The position numbers were made by a program, and so were the translations under genes. The notes beneath the pieces are model-generated. The model saw only the letters and a program-made list of their open reading frames with translations, ran no database searches and was not told the origin of the DNA. Shown in pieces: positions 11,151 through 20,520 of a stretch of 64,000 bases of DNA (the stretch's first letter is position 1; each line of letters begins with the position of its first letter). Where the stretch lies: positions 124,001-188,000 of the forward strand of contig CAKZFX010000009.1 of the NCBI GenBank assembly GCA_936908745.1. The letters run 5' to 3'. Origin of the DNA: an uncultured Chitinophagaceae bacterium. GTDB taxonomy: Bacteria > Bacteroidota > Bacteroidia > Chitinophagales > Chitinophagaceae.

Positions 11151-13382
11151 TCAGATTGAACTCAGTGCAGAGCCTGCTTCTTCTTTTGATAAGTAGTTTT
11201 CGATGGCGCTGTCGTAGGCTTCTTTCCACCAGTCAATTGTTCCCCAAAACTCACCATCCATCATCATTTCACCGCTGGTTACCACACCTATTTTTTCATA
11301 CGGGAAGGCACCCAATGCCGTTTCCAGTTCTTTTACTTTGCTGACAGGAACGGTAACGATCACACGGCTTTGCGCTTCGCCAAATAAGAACGCATCTTTA
11401 CGGATGCCACCATTGGTTTGTATAGAGAAACCCAATTCCCTGTTGAAACCGCTTTCGCATAAGGCCACAAACAAACCACCTTCGCTCAAGTCATGCGCAG
11501 AACGCACCAGTTTGCTTTTTATCAGTTCGGCCACTTTTTGTTGCAACGCAAATTCTTCCTCCAGTTCAAAATAAGGGGCCGGTGAATATTCTACACCACG
11601 CAGTTTAGCCAAATATTGTGAAGAGTTAATATCGTCATTGATCACACCCAGCAGGAAGATCACATCGCCTTCCTCTTTGAAGTCCAATGTCATTTTTTCC
11701 TTTACATCTTCCAGCAATCCCACCATACCAATGGTGGGCGTAGGGAACACAGGACCATCCGGGTTTTGGTTGTAGAAGCTTACATTACCACCCGTAACAG
11801 GCGTATCAAATTTGCGGCAGGCCTCTCCCATTCCTTTGATCGCATTTACAAATTGATAGTACACTTCCGGGTCGTAGGGATTACCAAAGTTGAGACAGTT
11901 GGTAACACCTAATGGCTGACCACCGCTGCATACAATGTTTCTTGCAGCTTCGCTTACAGCGATCATAGCGCCTTTGTAAGGATCAGCATATACATAGCGG
12001 CTGTTACAATCCGTGGTTACCGCCAACCCTTTATCACTTCCTTTTACCAATACAACCGGTGCATCGGTTGGCTCGTTGGTCGATGTATTCACCGTGCCCA
12101 CCATGCTGTCGTATTGTGTAAAAATCCATTTCTTAGAGGCAATAGAAGGCAGTTGAATTAATTGCTCTGCTGCTGCTTTCAAATCGCCCGGTACTGATAC
12201 CGAAGAAGGATTGAAGGCTTTCAATTGTTGCAGGTAAGCCGGCTCTTTATATTCTCTTTCATATTGCGGAGCGCCACCACCTAATACTAATTCATGCGCA
12301 GGGATGGATGCTTCCAGTTCACCATGCATATAAAAATTCAGGATGCCATCATCAGTTACTTCACCGATCACTGAACAAGGCAGGTCCCACTTCTCAAATA
12401 CTTTTTTTACTTCTTCTTCTCTTCCTTTTTCGGCCACCAGCAACATTCTCTCCTGGCTTTCGCTCAGCAAGAGTTCCCATGTTTTCATATTGCTCTGGCG
12501 GGTTGGCACTTTGTCAAGGTCAATGCGCATACCCACTTCACCTTTTGCACTCATTTCTGCCGTAGAGCAAATGATACCAGCCGCACCCATATCCTGCATA
12601 CCTACCACAGCACCGGTCTGGATCACTTCAAGGCAAGCTTCTAACAGTTTCTTTTCCTGGAATGGATCGCCTACCTGTACCGCTGGCAAATCCTGTGCAC
12701 TTTCGGCTGTAATATCTGCTGATGCAAAAGAAGCACCCCCGATACCGTCTTTACCTGTTGCGCTTCCCACAAACATCACCGGGTTGCCTGTTCCTTCTGC
12801 TGTTGCCGAAACCGTTTCACCTGCTTTTACAATACCCACACTCATTGCATTCACCAACGGGTTAGTATGATAACAGGGATCAAAATATATTTCACCACCT
12901 ACGGTCGGTACGCCAAAACAGTTGCCATAGTGGCCAATGCCATGCACAACGCCGGCCAGCAGATGCTGTGTTTTATCTTCTTCCAGTTTTCCAAAACGAA
13001 GTGAGTTGAGCGAAGCAATCGGTCTTGCGCCCATAGTGAATATATCGCGGTGAATACCGCCTACACCTGTTGCAGCCCCTTGAAAAGGCTCAATTGCTGA
13101 CGGGTGATTATGTGATTCAATTTTAAATACCACACCCAGACCATCGCCGATGTCCATTAATCCCGCATTTTCCTCACCGGCTTTTACCAGCATACGCCCC
13201 CCTTCACGGGGTAATGTTTTCAGCCATTTGATCGAATTTTTATAGCTGCAATGTTCACTCCACATGCCGGAAAAAGCGCAGAGCTCATTGAAGTTGGGTG
13301 TACGCCCCAGTTTCTGCTTGATAAGTTCAAATTCCTGTTCGGTCAAACGTAATTGCTGTGCTGTTTTTACAGTTACTTCCAT
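11151..13382 (-). CDS. purL: phosphoribosylformylglycinamidine synthase subunit PurL
   Basis: Fourth step of purine synthesis: ATP-dependent conversion of FGAR to FGAM. At 743 residues this is the small PurL form, which has no glutaminase domain and needs separate PurQ and PurS. The N-terminal part holds FSGMWSEHCSYKNS and VFKIESHNHPSAIEPFQGAATG, and two AIRS-type halves follow (GGASFASADI, GVTNCLNFGNP, VTGGNVSFYNQ). purQ and purS are not in the window. Start ATG at 13382. Confidence 0.97.
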   Translation of the reverse strand: MEVTVKTAQQLRLTEQEFELIKQKLGRTPNFNELCAFSGMWSEHCSYKNSIKWLKTLPREGGRMLVKAGEENAGLMDIGDGLGVVFKIESHNHPSAIEPFQGAATGVGGIHRDIFTMGARPIASLNSLRFGKLEEDKTQHLLAGVVHGIGHYGNCFGVPTVGGEIYFDPCYHTNPLVNAMSVGIVKAGETVSATAEGTGNPVMFVGSATGKDGIGGASFASADITAESAQDLPAVQVGDPFQEKKLLEACLEVIQTGAVVGMQDMGAAGIICSTAEMSAKGEVGMRIDLDKVPTRQSNMKTWELLLSESQERMLLVAEKGREEEVKKVFEKWDLPCSVIGEVTDDGILNFYMHGELEASIPAHELVLGGGAPQYEREYKEPAYLQQLKAFNPSSVSVPGDLKAAAEQLIQLPSIASKKWIFTQYDSMVGTVNTSTNEPTDAPVVLVKGSDKGLAVTTDCNSRYVYADPYKGAMIAVSEAARNIVCSGGQPLGVTNCLNFGNPYDPEVYYQFVNAIKGMGEACRKFDTPVTGGNVSFYNQNPDGPVFPTPTIGMVGLLEDVKEKMTLDFKEEGDVIFLLGVINDDINSSQYLAKLRGVEYSPAPYFELEEEFALQQKVAELIKSKLVRSAHDLSEGGLFVALCESGFNRELGFSIQTNGGIRKDAFLFGEAQSRVIVTVPVSKVKELETALGAFPYEKIGVVTSGEMMMDGEFWGTIDWWKEAYDSAIENYLSKEEAGSALSSI

Positions 13383-13433
13383 TTTGCGGGTTTATGCTAT
13401 TTGTTGGGAATAATGACGATGCAATCAGAGTTG

Positions 13434-13441
13434 CAAATTTA
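13434..13441 (-). promoter_or_regulatory. -7 box of purL promoter (TAAATTTG)
   Basis: On the minus strand TAAATTTG matches TAnnTTTG, 52 bases before the purL start. A clear -33 TTTG is not found at the proper distance, only TTCG. Confidence 0.45.
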
Positions 13442-13571
13442 CAGACATCGGGCGAAGCGACGCATACGAAATTGTCAACTTTTATCACAAAGAACCCACC
13501 GCATATCCATTTGGTTAGCAATACATGGCAATTATGGCTATTTTGCGACCGCTATTCAATAAAACCAACCT

Positions 13572-14861
13572 GTGGAGTATATACTGTTTGTCATTTACCT
13601 GGTTCTTTTTACGTGGCTGGTGACCAAGACCCGTTTTTTCAATCAATCGGGACTTACCCGTTCGCAACTGATCATTCTTTTCCTGCTGAAAGTAATGGCG
13701 GGCATTTTCTATGGCTGGATCGGTTTGTATTATGGCGGGCTGGCACAGATGTCGGACACCTGGAGTTTTTTTAAACACAGCACCGCCGAATACGATTTAT
13801 TGCAAACCAACCCGCAGGAATATTTTACCAATCTCTTTCACAATCCCTACGAAGGCGGCTTTGAAAAATTTTTTAACTCCAGCGATTCCTACTGGAATGA
13901 CCTGAAAGGAAATATTTTTATCAAGATCCTTTCCATTTTCAATGTGCTGAGCTTTGGCCATTATTATGTGAACGTGATCTTCTATGGCTTTATCTCTCTT
14001 TTTGGCCCGATGGCTATTTACCGGGTGATGACCGATGCTTTTCCCGGAAAAAAAATGGCATTGGTGGTGGCTACTTTTCTCGTGCCTTCTTTTCTCTACT
14101 GGACAAGCGGTATTCATAAAGATGGATTGATCTTCCTCGGTATCAGCCTTATTATTTATCATATCTATTTTGGCTGGAAAGAAGGAAAGTATGGTTTCAA
14201 ACGCATCAGCGGCATCCTCATTGGCTTACTGCTGTTGTTATTTATGCGGAATTTTATACTCGTTATTATTTTACCTGCTGTATTTGCATGGATGATGGCC
14301 AATAAATGGCCCAAGCGTGGGCTGGCCGTGTTTGCTGGTCTCTATATCCTGTTTGGTATTTTGTTTTTTACCGTCCGTTATATCAAACCGGAATACGATT
14401 TTCCCAAAGCCGTTGTGACCAAGCAACAGGAGTTTATGAAACTGCAAAGCCCGAATAATATTCCTATCAAGGAACTGCAACCAACGGCCACCAGTTTCCT
14501 GAAAAAAATACCGGAAGCTTTCACGCTTTCCATCATTCGCCCATATCCCAGTGACGTGAAACATATTCTGTCGCTGGCGGCAGCTACGGAGGTAGCTTTA
14601 CTGTTATTACTCGTTGCCATCTTCCTGTTTCAACGGAAGCCAAGTCTTCCCTCCCGGAATTTTTTATACTTCTGCCTTTTCTTTTCTTTCTCCTTATTAC
14701 TGGCCATCGGTTTCAGTGTCAACAACCTCGGCGCTATCGTCCGTTACCGCAGCATTATTATCCCTCTTTTAGTGGCTCCAATGGCTGCCCAGATCAACTG
14801 GACAAAGTTGGCCCAATTGTTCAATTTTGATATTAAAAATAAAATTAATATTAGTAAATGA
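13572..14861 (+). CDS. polytopic inner-membrane protein of unknown function
   Basis: 429 residues from a GTG start (MEYILFVIYLVLFTWLV). About ten hydrophobic segments span the membrane; examples are HYYVNVIFYGFISLFG, ISGILIGLLLLLFM, LAVFAGLYILFGILFF, VALLLLLVAIFLF and FFSFSLLLAIGFS. The layout, with a soluble loop around residues 70-120 and another near 270-330, and the conserved-looking YWTSGIHKDGL, resembles polyprenyl-sugar glycosyltransferases or oligosaccharide polymerases. This is only a resemblance. The start is uncertain because no ATG lies nearby. It diverges from purL. Confidence 0.75.
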   Translation: MEYILFVIYLVLFTWLVTKTRFFNQSGLTRSQLIILFLLKVMAGIFYGWIGLYYGGLAQMSDTWSFFKHSTAEYDLLQTNPQEYFTNLFHNPYEGGFEKFFNSSDSYWNDLKGNIFIKILSIFNVLSFGHYYVNVIFYGFISLFGPMAIYRVMTDAFPGKKMALVVATFLVPSFLYWTSGIHKDGLIFLGISLIIYHIYFGWKEGKYGFKRISGILIGLLLLLFMRNFILVIILPAVFAWMMANKWPKRGLAVFAGLYILFGILFFTVRYIKPEYDFPKAVVTKQQEFMKLQSPNNIPIKELQPTATSFLKKIPEAFTLSIIRPYPSDVKHILSLAAATEVALLLLLVAIFLFQRKPSLPSRNFLYFCLFFSFSLLLAIGFSVNNLGAIVRYRSIIIPLLVAPMAAQINWTKLAQLFNFDIKNKINISK

Positions 14862-14945
14862 TCATTTTTACCGTTCCATTTAACTAACAGTCATTTGAAA
14901 AACCAATATTTATTAACAGAAAAATGATTTTTTGCACGTATTCGA

Positions 14946-14974
14946 TTGTTTTACCACTTGAATATGTAGATTTG
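14946..14974 (+). promoter_or_regulatory. promoter of type II glutamine synthetase gene
   Basis: TTGTTT (14946-14951) and TAGATTTG (14967-14974), spaced as in Bacteroidota promoters. The -7 box is 48 bases before the start codon, leaving an AT-rich leader. Confidence 0.6.
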
Positions 14975-15022
14975 TCGGGTAGTTATTAATATTATTATTT
15001 TTTAAAATTTAAAATAACCGCC

Positions 15023-16057
15023 ATGGCAGTATCTAAGCTTGAATACATCTGGCTGGATGGCTACAAACCCATTCAAAGCCTGCGTAGCAAAACAAAAATT
15101 GAAAGAGATTTCAGCGGAAAGCTGGAAGATTGCCCGGTTTGGTGTTTCGATGGTTCATCCACTGAACAAGCCCCGGGAGGTTCATCAGATTGCTTGCTTC
15201 AACCTGTATTTATTGTAAAAGATCCGCAACGCCGCAATGGTTATCTCGTTATGTGCGAGGTATTGAGTCCTGATGGCACTGCACACGAATCAAACGGCCG
15301 TGCTACCATTGAGGATGATGACAACGATTTCTGGTTTGGTTTTGAGCAGGAGTATTTCCTGTGGAACCCTGAAACCAACAAACCGATCGGTTTCCCTGAA
15401 GGCGGCTATCCTGGCCCGCAAGGCCCTTACTACTGTTCTGTTGGTGCTAAGAATGCATTTGGCCGCCAGATGGTGGAAGAGCACCTGGATGCATGTATTG
15501 ATGCAGGTCTGAACATTGAAGGTATCAATGCCGAAGTAGCTACCGGTCAGTGGGAGTTCCAGATTTTTGCTAAAGGCGCAAAAGCGGCCGGCGACCAGAT
15601 CTGGGTGGCACGTTACCTGCTGGAAAGAATTGGTGAAAAATATGGTATCTCTATCAACTGGCATTGCAAACCTCTTGGCGCCCTTGACTGGAACGGAAGC
15701 GGTATGCACGCCAATTTCTCTAACGATCTGTTGAGAACCTGCGGCAGCAAAGAAATATATGAACAAGTTTGTGAAGCGTTCAGAGATGTGGTGCAAGAGC
15801 ATATTGAAGTATATGGTGCAGACAACCACCTGCGCCTGACCGGCAAACATGAAACAGCGAGCATCAATGACTTCAGCTATGGCGTTTCTGATCGTGGCGC
15901 TTCCATCCGCATCCCGATCGGCACCGTAGAAAAAGGCTGGAAAGGCTGGCTGGAAGATCGTCGCCCGAACAGCGCTGCTGATCCGTATAAAGTGGCGGCC
16001 CGCATCATCAAAACAGTGAAGTCAGCAGAAGTGCATTTATTAAGTGAGGTTGCCTAA
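15023..16057 (+). CDS. glnA: type II glutamine synthetase
   Basis: ATP-dependent ligation of ammonia to glutamate. The 344 residues match the short eukaryote-like GSII form: WCFDGSSTEQAPGGSSDCLLQP, FGFEQEYFLW with metal-binding glutamates, PQGPYYCSVGA, GINAEVATGQWEFQ, the ATP-site NGSGMHANFS and RGASIRIPIGT. All active-site segments are present. It is followed 120 bases later by a type III enzyme, with a terminator between them, so they are regulated separately. Confidence 0.96.
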   Translation: MAVSKLEYIWLDGYKPIQSLRSKTKIERDFSGKLEDCPVWCFDGSSTEQAPGGSSDCLLQPVFIVKDPQRRNGYLVMCEVLSPDGTAHESNGRATIEDDDNDFWFGFEQEYFLWNPETNKPIGFPEGGYPGPQGPYYCSVGAKNAFGRQMVEEHLDACIDAGLNIEGINAEVATGQWEFQIFAKGAKAAGDQIWVARYLLERIGEKYGISINWHCKPLGALDWNGSGMHANFSNDLLRTCGSKEIYEQVCEAFRDVVQEHIEVYGADNHLRLTGKHETASINDFSYGVSDRGASIRIPIGTVEKGWKGWLEDRRPNSAADPYKVAARIIKTVKSAEVHLLSEVA

Positions 16058-16108
16058 AACTTATTCGTAGTGCAACATCCCTTTCAAAAGAAATAAACAG
16101 TTTATTCA

Positions 16109-16142
16109 GGGTAAGCCCGTTCGTGGCTTACCCTCTTATTTT
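16109..16142 (+). terminator. intrinsic terminator after GSII gene
   Basis: Perfect 9-bp stem GGGTAAGCC (16109-16117) / GGCTTACCC (16125-16133), 7-base loop, then TCTTATTTTA. Confidence 0.85.
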
Positions 16143-16176
16143 ATCACTATTTTTATCGCAACAAAATTAAAATTAC

Positions 16177-18366
16177 ATGTCACTCCGTTTTAATGCCATT
16201 CAGAACCTGTCTTCGGAAGCAGGAGTAAAAGTGGAAACCACTTCCAAGATCACCGGCATCTTTGGCAGCAATGTTTTCACGTTGAAAACAGCAAGAGAGT
16301 TTTTAAGTGATGAGGCGTACAAAAGCCTTCAGTCATCTATCAAAGCCAGCCAGAAAATTGACAGGGCCATGGCCAACCAGATTGCCAATGGCGTTCGTGC
16401 ATGGGCAGAAAGCAAAGGTGTTACCCACTACACACACTGGTTTCAGCCACTGACAGGTACGACGGCTGAAAAACATGATTCGTTTTTTACATTGAAAGGT
16501 GATGGTACTGCGATCGAGCAGTTTGATGGCGATGCGCTGATACAACAAGAGCCGGACGCTTCTTCTTTCCCAAGCGGTGGCCTTCGTGCAACATTTGAAG
16601 CAAGAGGTTATACAGCATGGGATCCTTCCTCTCCTGCCTTTATCATGGAGATCGGCCAGGGAAAAACATTGTGCATTCCTACCATCTTTGTTTCTTATAC
16701 GGGTGATTCTTTAGATTACAAAGCTCCGTTGCTGAAAGCACTGGAGTCATTGAATAAAGCAGCGGTGGACGTTTGTAATTACTTCGATAAAAACGTTACC
16801 AAAGTAACCGCTACGCTGGGTTGGGAACAGGAGTATTTCCTGATCGATGAAAATATGTTCAATGCAAGACCTGACCTCGTAATGACAGGCAGAACGGTGT
16901 ATGGTCATTCTTCTGCTAAAAACCAGCAGCTGGAAGATCATTATTTTGGTTCTATTCCTGAAAGGATCTATGCTTACATGCGTGATTTTGAAGCCGAGTC
17001 CTATAAATTAGGTATTCCGCTGCGCACAAGACATAATGAAGTGGCGCCTGCACAGTTTGAGTGTGCGCCGATCTTTGAAGAAGTAAGCGTAGCCGTTGAT
17101 CACAACTCTTTGTTGATGGACGTAATGGACCGTGTGGCACGCCGTCATAAACTGCGTGTGCTGCTGCATGAAAAACCATTTGCCGGCATCAACGGTAGTG
17201 GTAAACATAATAACTGGAGCATGGCAACCGACACCGGTGTGAATTTGTTAGCACCGGGCAAAACGCCAAAGACCAACCTCATGTTCCTGACTTTCTTTGT
17301 GAATACAATTAAAGCGGTACATGATTATGCGGATGTATTAAGAGCAGCAATCGCTTCTGCGCCCAACGATCACCGTCTCGGTGCCAATGAAGCGCCGCCG
17401 GCGATCATCTCTGTTTTCATTGGTCAATATTTATCTAAAGTGTTGAACGATGTAAAAGAAAGAGTGTCTGAAAAAATGGATGAGACGGACGAAAGCATGC
17501 TGAAGATCGACATTCATAAAAGCATTCCTGAACTGTTGATGGATAATACCGATCGTAACAGGACTTCTCCTTTTGCGTTCACCGGCAATAAATTCGAGTT
17601 CCGTGCGGTAGGTTCTACTGCTAACTGTGCCAACCCGATGACCGTATTAAATACGATCATGGCAGAAACGTTGAAACAGTTCAAAAAAGAAGTGGATAGC
17701 CTGATTGAGAAAGGTGAGAAAAAAGAGATCGCTATCATGCACGTCATCCGCCAGTATATCGTAGCCAGCGAAAAAGTATTGTTTGAAGGCGACGGCTACA
17801 GCGAAGCATGGGAAAAAGAAGCAGAGAAAAGAGGTTTGCCAAATGTGAAAACAACTCCGCTGGCATTGGATGCAATGGTGACTGAAAAAGCGATGAAGTT
17901 GTTTGAAAACAATAATATTTATACGCACAGCGAACTGGAAGCAAGGCACGAGATTGAACTGGAAAAGTATATCAAGAAAGTACAGATCGAAAGCCGTATC
18001 ATGGGCGAACTGGCAACCAGCCATGTATTGCCTGCTGCTATCCGTTATCAAAACCTGCTGGCCAATAATATCCGTGGCCTGAAAGAAGCAGGATTGGCCG
18101 AAGCCGGTTTCGCTAATCAAAAACAGATCCTGGAGAAGATATCAGAGCATATCAACAAAACAAGTGATCTTGTTGAAAAGATGATCGAAGCCCGTAAGAT
18201 CTGCAACAATATGGATAACACAAGAACAAAAGCGATCGGCTACCAAAGCCAGGTAAAAGATGCGTTCTTCGACGATATCCGTTACCATGTTGATAAACTC
18301 GAATTGCTGGTGGACGATAAAGAATGGTATTTACCTAAGTACCGTGAAATGTTGTTCCTGCGCTAA
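16177..18366 (+). CDS. glnN: type III glutamine synthetase
   Basis: 729 residues, the large GSIII form typical of Bacteroidota and cyanobacteria. Visible signatures are THYTHWFQPLTGTTAEKHDSF, GWEQEYFLID (metal site), RTRHNEVAPAQFE, the ATP-site GINGSGKHNNWSM, FRAVGSTANCANPM and the C-terminal helical extension unique to GSIII. Complete. Two different glutamine synthetases side by side suggest division of labour under different nitrogen supply. Confidence 0.97.
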   Translation: MSLRFNAIQNLSSEAGVKVETTSKITGIFGSNVFTLKTAREFLSDEAYKSLQSSIKASQKIDRAMANQIANGVRAWAESKGVTHYTHWFQPLTGTTAEKHDSFFTLKGDGTAIEQFDGDALIQQEPDASSFPSGGLRATFEARGYTAWDPSSPAFIMEIGQGKTLCIPTIFVSYTGDSLDYKAPLLKALESLNKAAVDVCNYFDKNVTKVTATLGWEQEYFLIDENMFNARPDLVMTGRTVYGHSSAKNQQLEDHYFGSIPERIYAYMRDFEAESYKLGIPLRTRHNEVAPAQFECAPIFEEVSVAVDHNSLLMDVMDRVARRHKLRVLLHEKPFAGINGSGKHNNWSMATDTGVNLLAPGKTPKTNLMFLTFFVNTIKAVHDYADVLRAAIASAPNDHRLGANEAPPAIISVFIGQYLSKVLNDVKERVSEKMDETDESMLKIDIHKSIPELLMDNTDRNRTSPFAFTGNKFEFRAVGSTANCANPMTVLNTIMAETLKQFKKEVDSLIEKGEKKEIAIMHVIRQYIVASEKVLFEGDGYSEAWEKEAEKRGLPNVKTTPLALDAMVTEKAMKLFENNNIYTHSELEARHEIELEKYIKKVQIESRIMGELATSHVLPAAIRYQNLLANNIRGLKEAGLAEAGFANQKQILEKISEHINKTSDLVEKMIEARKICNNMDNTRTKAIGYQSQVKDAFFDDIRYHVDKLELLVDDKEWYLPKYREMLFLR

Positions 18367-18389
18367 GAATAGTTTAGTTAGTAATGATG

Positions 18390-18420
18390 GCCTGTCTCGT
18401 TTTCGGGGCAGGCTTTTTTA
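18390..18420 (+). terminator. intrinsic terminator after GSIII gene
   Basis: Ten-bp stem with two G-T style mismatches, GCCTGTCTCG (18390-18399) / CGGGGCAGGC (18404-18413), TTTT loop, followed by TTTTTTA. Confidence 0.85.
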
Positions 18421-18425
18421 TTAGT

Positions 18426-18665
18426 AAGGCCACAGAGTTTCACAGAGGAATGGAGAACCACAGCGTTTTTTCACCGCGGAGGACGAGAGATGCAGCGATT
18501 CGCAGAGATTTTTCCCACAAAGGCACAAAGAACACGAAGATTCTGTTTATATAATTGTATTTAGCAGAATGCTCCGTGGCCCTCTGTTTCTCAGCGGCTC
18601 TCTGTGGCCTTTAACCTTTGTGAAACTTTGTGTCCCTGTCTGCCGACAGGCAGGTTTGTGGGAAA
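18426..18665. repeat. intergenic inverted-repeat element with CACAGAG motifs
   Basis: A 240-base gene-free segment built of short related words (CACAGAG, CGCAGAG, CACAAAG) on the left and their complements on the right. AAGGCCACAGAG (18426-18437) is the exact complement of 18600-18611, and TTTCCCACAAA (18511-18521) of 18655-18665. A near-perfect inner palindrome CCTGTCTGCCGACAGGCAGG lies about 18635-18654. It has no coding capacity and looks like a dispersed non-coding palindromic repeat. It ends at the stop codon of the dipeptidase gene. Confidence 0.75.
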
Positions 18666-19844
18666 CTATTTAAAATTTGCCTTCATCACCCGCATCACAT
18701 TACCACCTAATATCTTGCGGATGGATTTTTTGGAGTAGCCTCGTCGCACTAATTCTTCGGTGATCTTTGGATACGTAGTCACATCTTCCAGGCCAACAGG
18801 CAATGAACCAACGCCATCATAATCAGACCCGATGCCGACATAATCATCTCCCACCAGTTTTACGATATAGTCAATATGATCTGCTAAATCTCCGATGGTG
18901 GGCCGTGTTGCATTCATCGTGCTGTCATACATCGCCTGCCAGGTTGCTTTCGCCTTAACTGAATCGTTTTTATATTGATACAATATTTCAGCAATAGCAT
19001 TGTCTTTATTCTTCAAAAGGTTCTTTTGTTTTTCATCATATGCTTTGCTGATAAAACCTGAATAAAAATTAATACAAATAACGCCTTTATTTTTTGCCAC
19101 TGCTTTTACCTGTTCATCTTTTACATTGCGAAATACCGGGCAAAGGTTCCACACAGAACTATGCGAGAGCATCACCGGCTTTGTACTTGTGGCAATGGCA
19201 TCATAAAAAGTTTGTTCACCGGTATGCGACAGGTCGACGATGATACCGAGCTCATTCATCGTTTTAACAACTTCTTTACCAAAGTGGGTCAATCCTTTTT
19301 GCTGCAATGAATCAGGATGCAGCGTTTCATCCATTGCACTGCTGGCCCAGGTGGTGCTGTTGTTCCACGTCAGCGTCAGGTAGCGCATACCCAGGTCGTA
19401 TAAATTTCGTAACTTTGTAAGATCAGCCTCTATCATATGGCCGCCTTCCACCCCGATCAGCGCCACCAGTTTTTGCTGCTTCAAACCTCTTTTCACATCC
19501 TTATAACTTTTCGCTAACAGCATTTTCGATGGATTCCTGTTTACCAATGCCTGCAAAGAATCGATTTCCTGTATAGCGTCTTTATAATAGCCTTCTTTTG
19601 TTCGTGGTTTCTCACCTGTCCACACAGAAAAGAACTGGATATCCAGGCCACCTTCTTTCCAACGCTCTAAATCACTATGTCCTTGTTTTACTCTTGTAGA
19701 AATATCAATACCATCCAATACACCGGATGATAACACATCATTGTGTGTATCGGCGAGTACGGCTTTGTCATGCAGTTTGCGTGAAGATTGTGCATGAGAA
19801 ACGCTGACAACAAATAATAACAGGAAGAATAAAGACTGGCGCAT
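18666..19844 (-). CDS. exported membrane dipeptidase (peptidase M19)
   Basis: Zinc dipeptidase of the renal-dipeptidase family. From the ATG at 19844 the protein begins MRQSLFFLLLFVVSVSHAQS, a signal peptide. A longer frame starting at 19904 is rejected because its extra codons are made of the upstream gene's terminator hairpin. Zinc ligands sit in LADTHNDVLSS (HxD), GVEGGHMIEAD and LSHSS. The C-terminal part has GIGSDYDGVG and the closing GGNVMRVM. About 392 residues, full length. It probably cleaves dipeptides in the periplasm. Confidence 0.93.
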   Translation of the reverse strand: MRQSLFFLLLFVVSVSHAQSSRKLHDKAVLADTHNDVLSSGVLDGIDISTRVKQGHSDLERWKEGGLDIQFFSVWTGEKPRTKEGYYKDAIQEIDSLQALVNRNPSKMLLAKSYKDVKRGLKQQKLVALIGVEGGHMIEADLTKLRNLYDLGMRYLTLTWNNSTTWASSAMDETLHPDSLQQKGLTHFGKEVVKTMNELGIIVDLSHTGEQTFYDAIATSTKPVMLSHSSVWNLCPVFRNVKDEQVKAVAKNKGVICINFYSGFISKAYDEKQKNLLKNKDNAIAEILYQYKNDSVKAKATWQAMYDSTMNATRPTIGDLADHIDYIVKLVGDDYVGIGSDYDGVGSLPVGLEDVTTYPKITEELVRRGYSKKSIRKILGGNVMRVMKANFK

Positions 19845-19860
19845 GAAACAGGTTTTGCCT

Positions 19861-19894
19861 AAAAATAAAAAATCCCATCCGAATGGATGGGATT
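19861..19894 (-). terminator. intrinsic terminator of the lipoprotein gene
   Basis: Perfect 10-bp stem AATCCCATCC (19871-19880) / GGATGGGATT (19885-19894), 4-base loop, followed on the minus strand by TTTTTTATTTTT. Its position decides the start of the next gene. Confidence 0.9.
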
Positions 19895-19913
19895 CCGTTT
19901 TCATAAAGGCCTT

Positions 19914-20360
19914 TTATTTAGTGGAACCGGGTCTTTTAATTTTTACGGCACCTGAATTCTTAATGGTCTTTTTCTCTGTGCCTTTACCTGCATAATAAGG
20001 GCAATAGTATTCCAATGCATACTGTGCTTCGGTATAGGTAAGGTCATACTCCACCACCTGCCCGCTTACTACGATGCCTGCCGATCGGTTATAGAAATTT
20101 CTTGTACCACTGTTACCAAAGTTTCCGTACATCACGTCGTTTTCATAAGGCAAACCATTACCAATGGCGCGGAGGATGGTGTAGCCATAGGCTGTTTCCA
20201 CCACATAGTAACCGCAATAGGAATCGCTGTAAACAACGTCGCCACGTTCTTGTGTTAACCAATAGTTTTCATCGGTGTTAACGTTAACAGTTCTTACACA
20301 ACTGCTCAATAGAAGAGCGGTGAATAAGGCAAAGGCGGAGAGTGTAAATATCTTTTTCAT
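19914..20360 (-). CDS. small lipoprotein of unknown function
   Basis: From the ATG at 20360: MKKIFTLSAFALFTALLLSSC, a lipoprotein signal with Cys21 as lipid site. The mature part of about 128 residues is rich in Tyr, Gly and Asn (ENYWLTQERGDVVYSDSYCGYY, YGYTILRAIGNGLPYENDVMYG) and ends with a basic KKTIKNSGAVKIKRPG tail. The pattern suggests a small beta-rich domain. No family recognised. Followed by its own terminator. Confidence 0.75.
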   Translation of the reverse strand: MKKIFTLSAFALFTALLLSSCVRTVNVNTDENYWLTQERGDVVYSDSYCGYYVVETAYGYTILRAIGNGLPYENDVMYGNFGNSGTRNFYNRSAGIVVSGQVVEYDLTYTEAQYALEYYCPYYAGKGTEKKTIKNSGAVKIKRPGSTK

Positions 20361-20468
20361 GGTTGAGCGTTTTTGATTTTTCTGAAAAATTGTTTGTTTG
20401 GTATATAGAAGGCAAACGAGGTGCAAGAGTTTTATTACGGATTGTTAAAATGCGAACAGGTGTTCTTA

Positions 20469-20500
20469 AAACAAAAAACCTCTGCCGTCGGGCAGAGGTT
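20469..20500 (-). terminator. intrinsic terminator of accB-accC
   Basis: Perfect stem AACCTCTGCC (20477-20486) / GGCAGAGGTT (20491-20500) with GTCG loop; the minus-strand transcript continues with TTTTTTGTT. Confidence 0.9.
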
Positions 20501-20520
20501 AACAAATGTTAAAGCGTTGC

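Noticed and set aside
17647..18120. 157-codon open frame on the minus strand
   Set aside because: Antisense to the type III glutamine synthetase gene, Phe/His/Cys-rich without pattern.
18426..18665. CRISPR array
   Set aside because: The repeated words are short, unequal and arranged as inverted repeats; there are no equal spacers and no cas genes.
19845..19904. Twenty-codon N-terminal extension of the M19 dipeptidase
   Set aside because: It would translate the upstream gene's terminator hairpin and hide the signal peptide.
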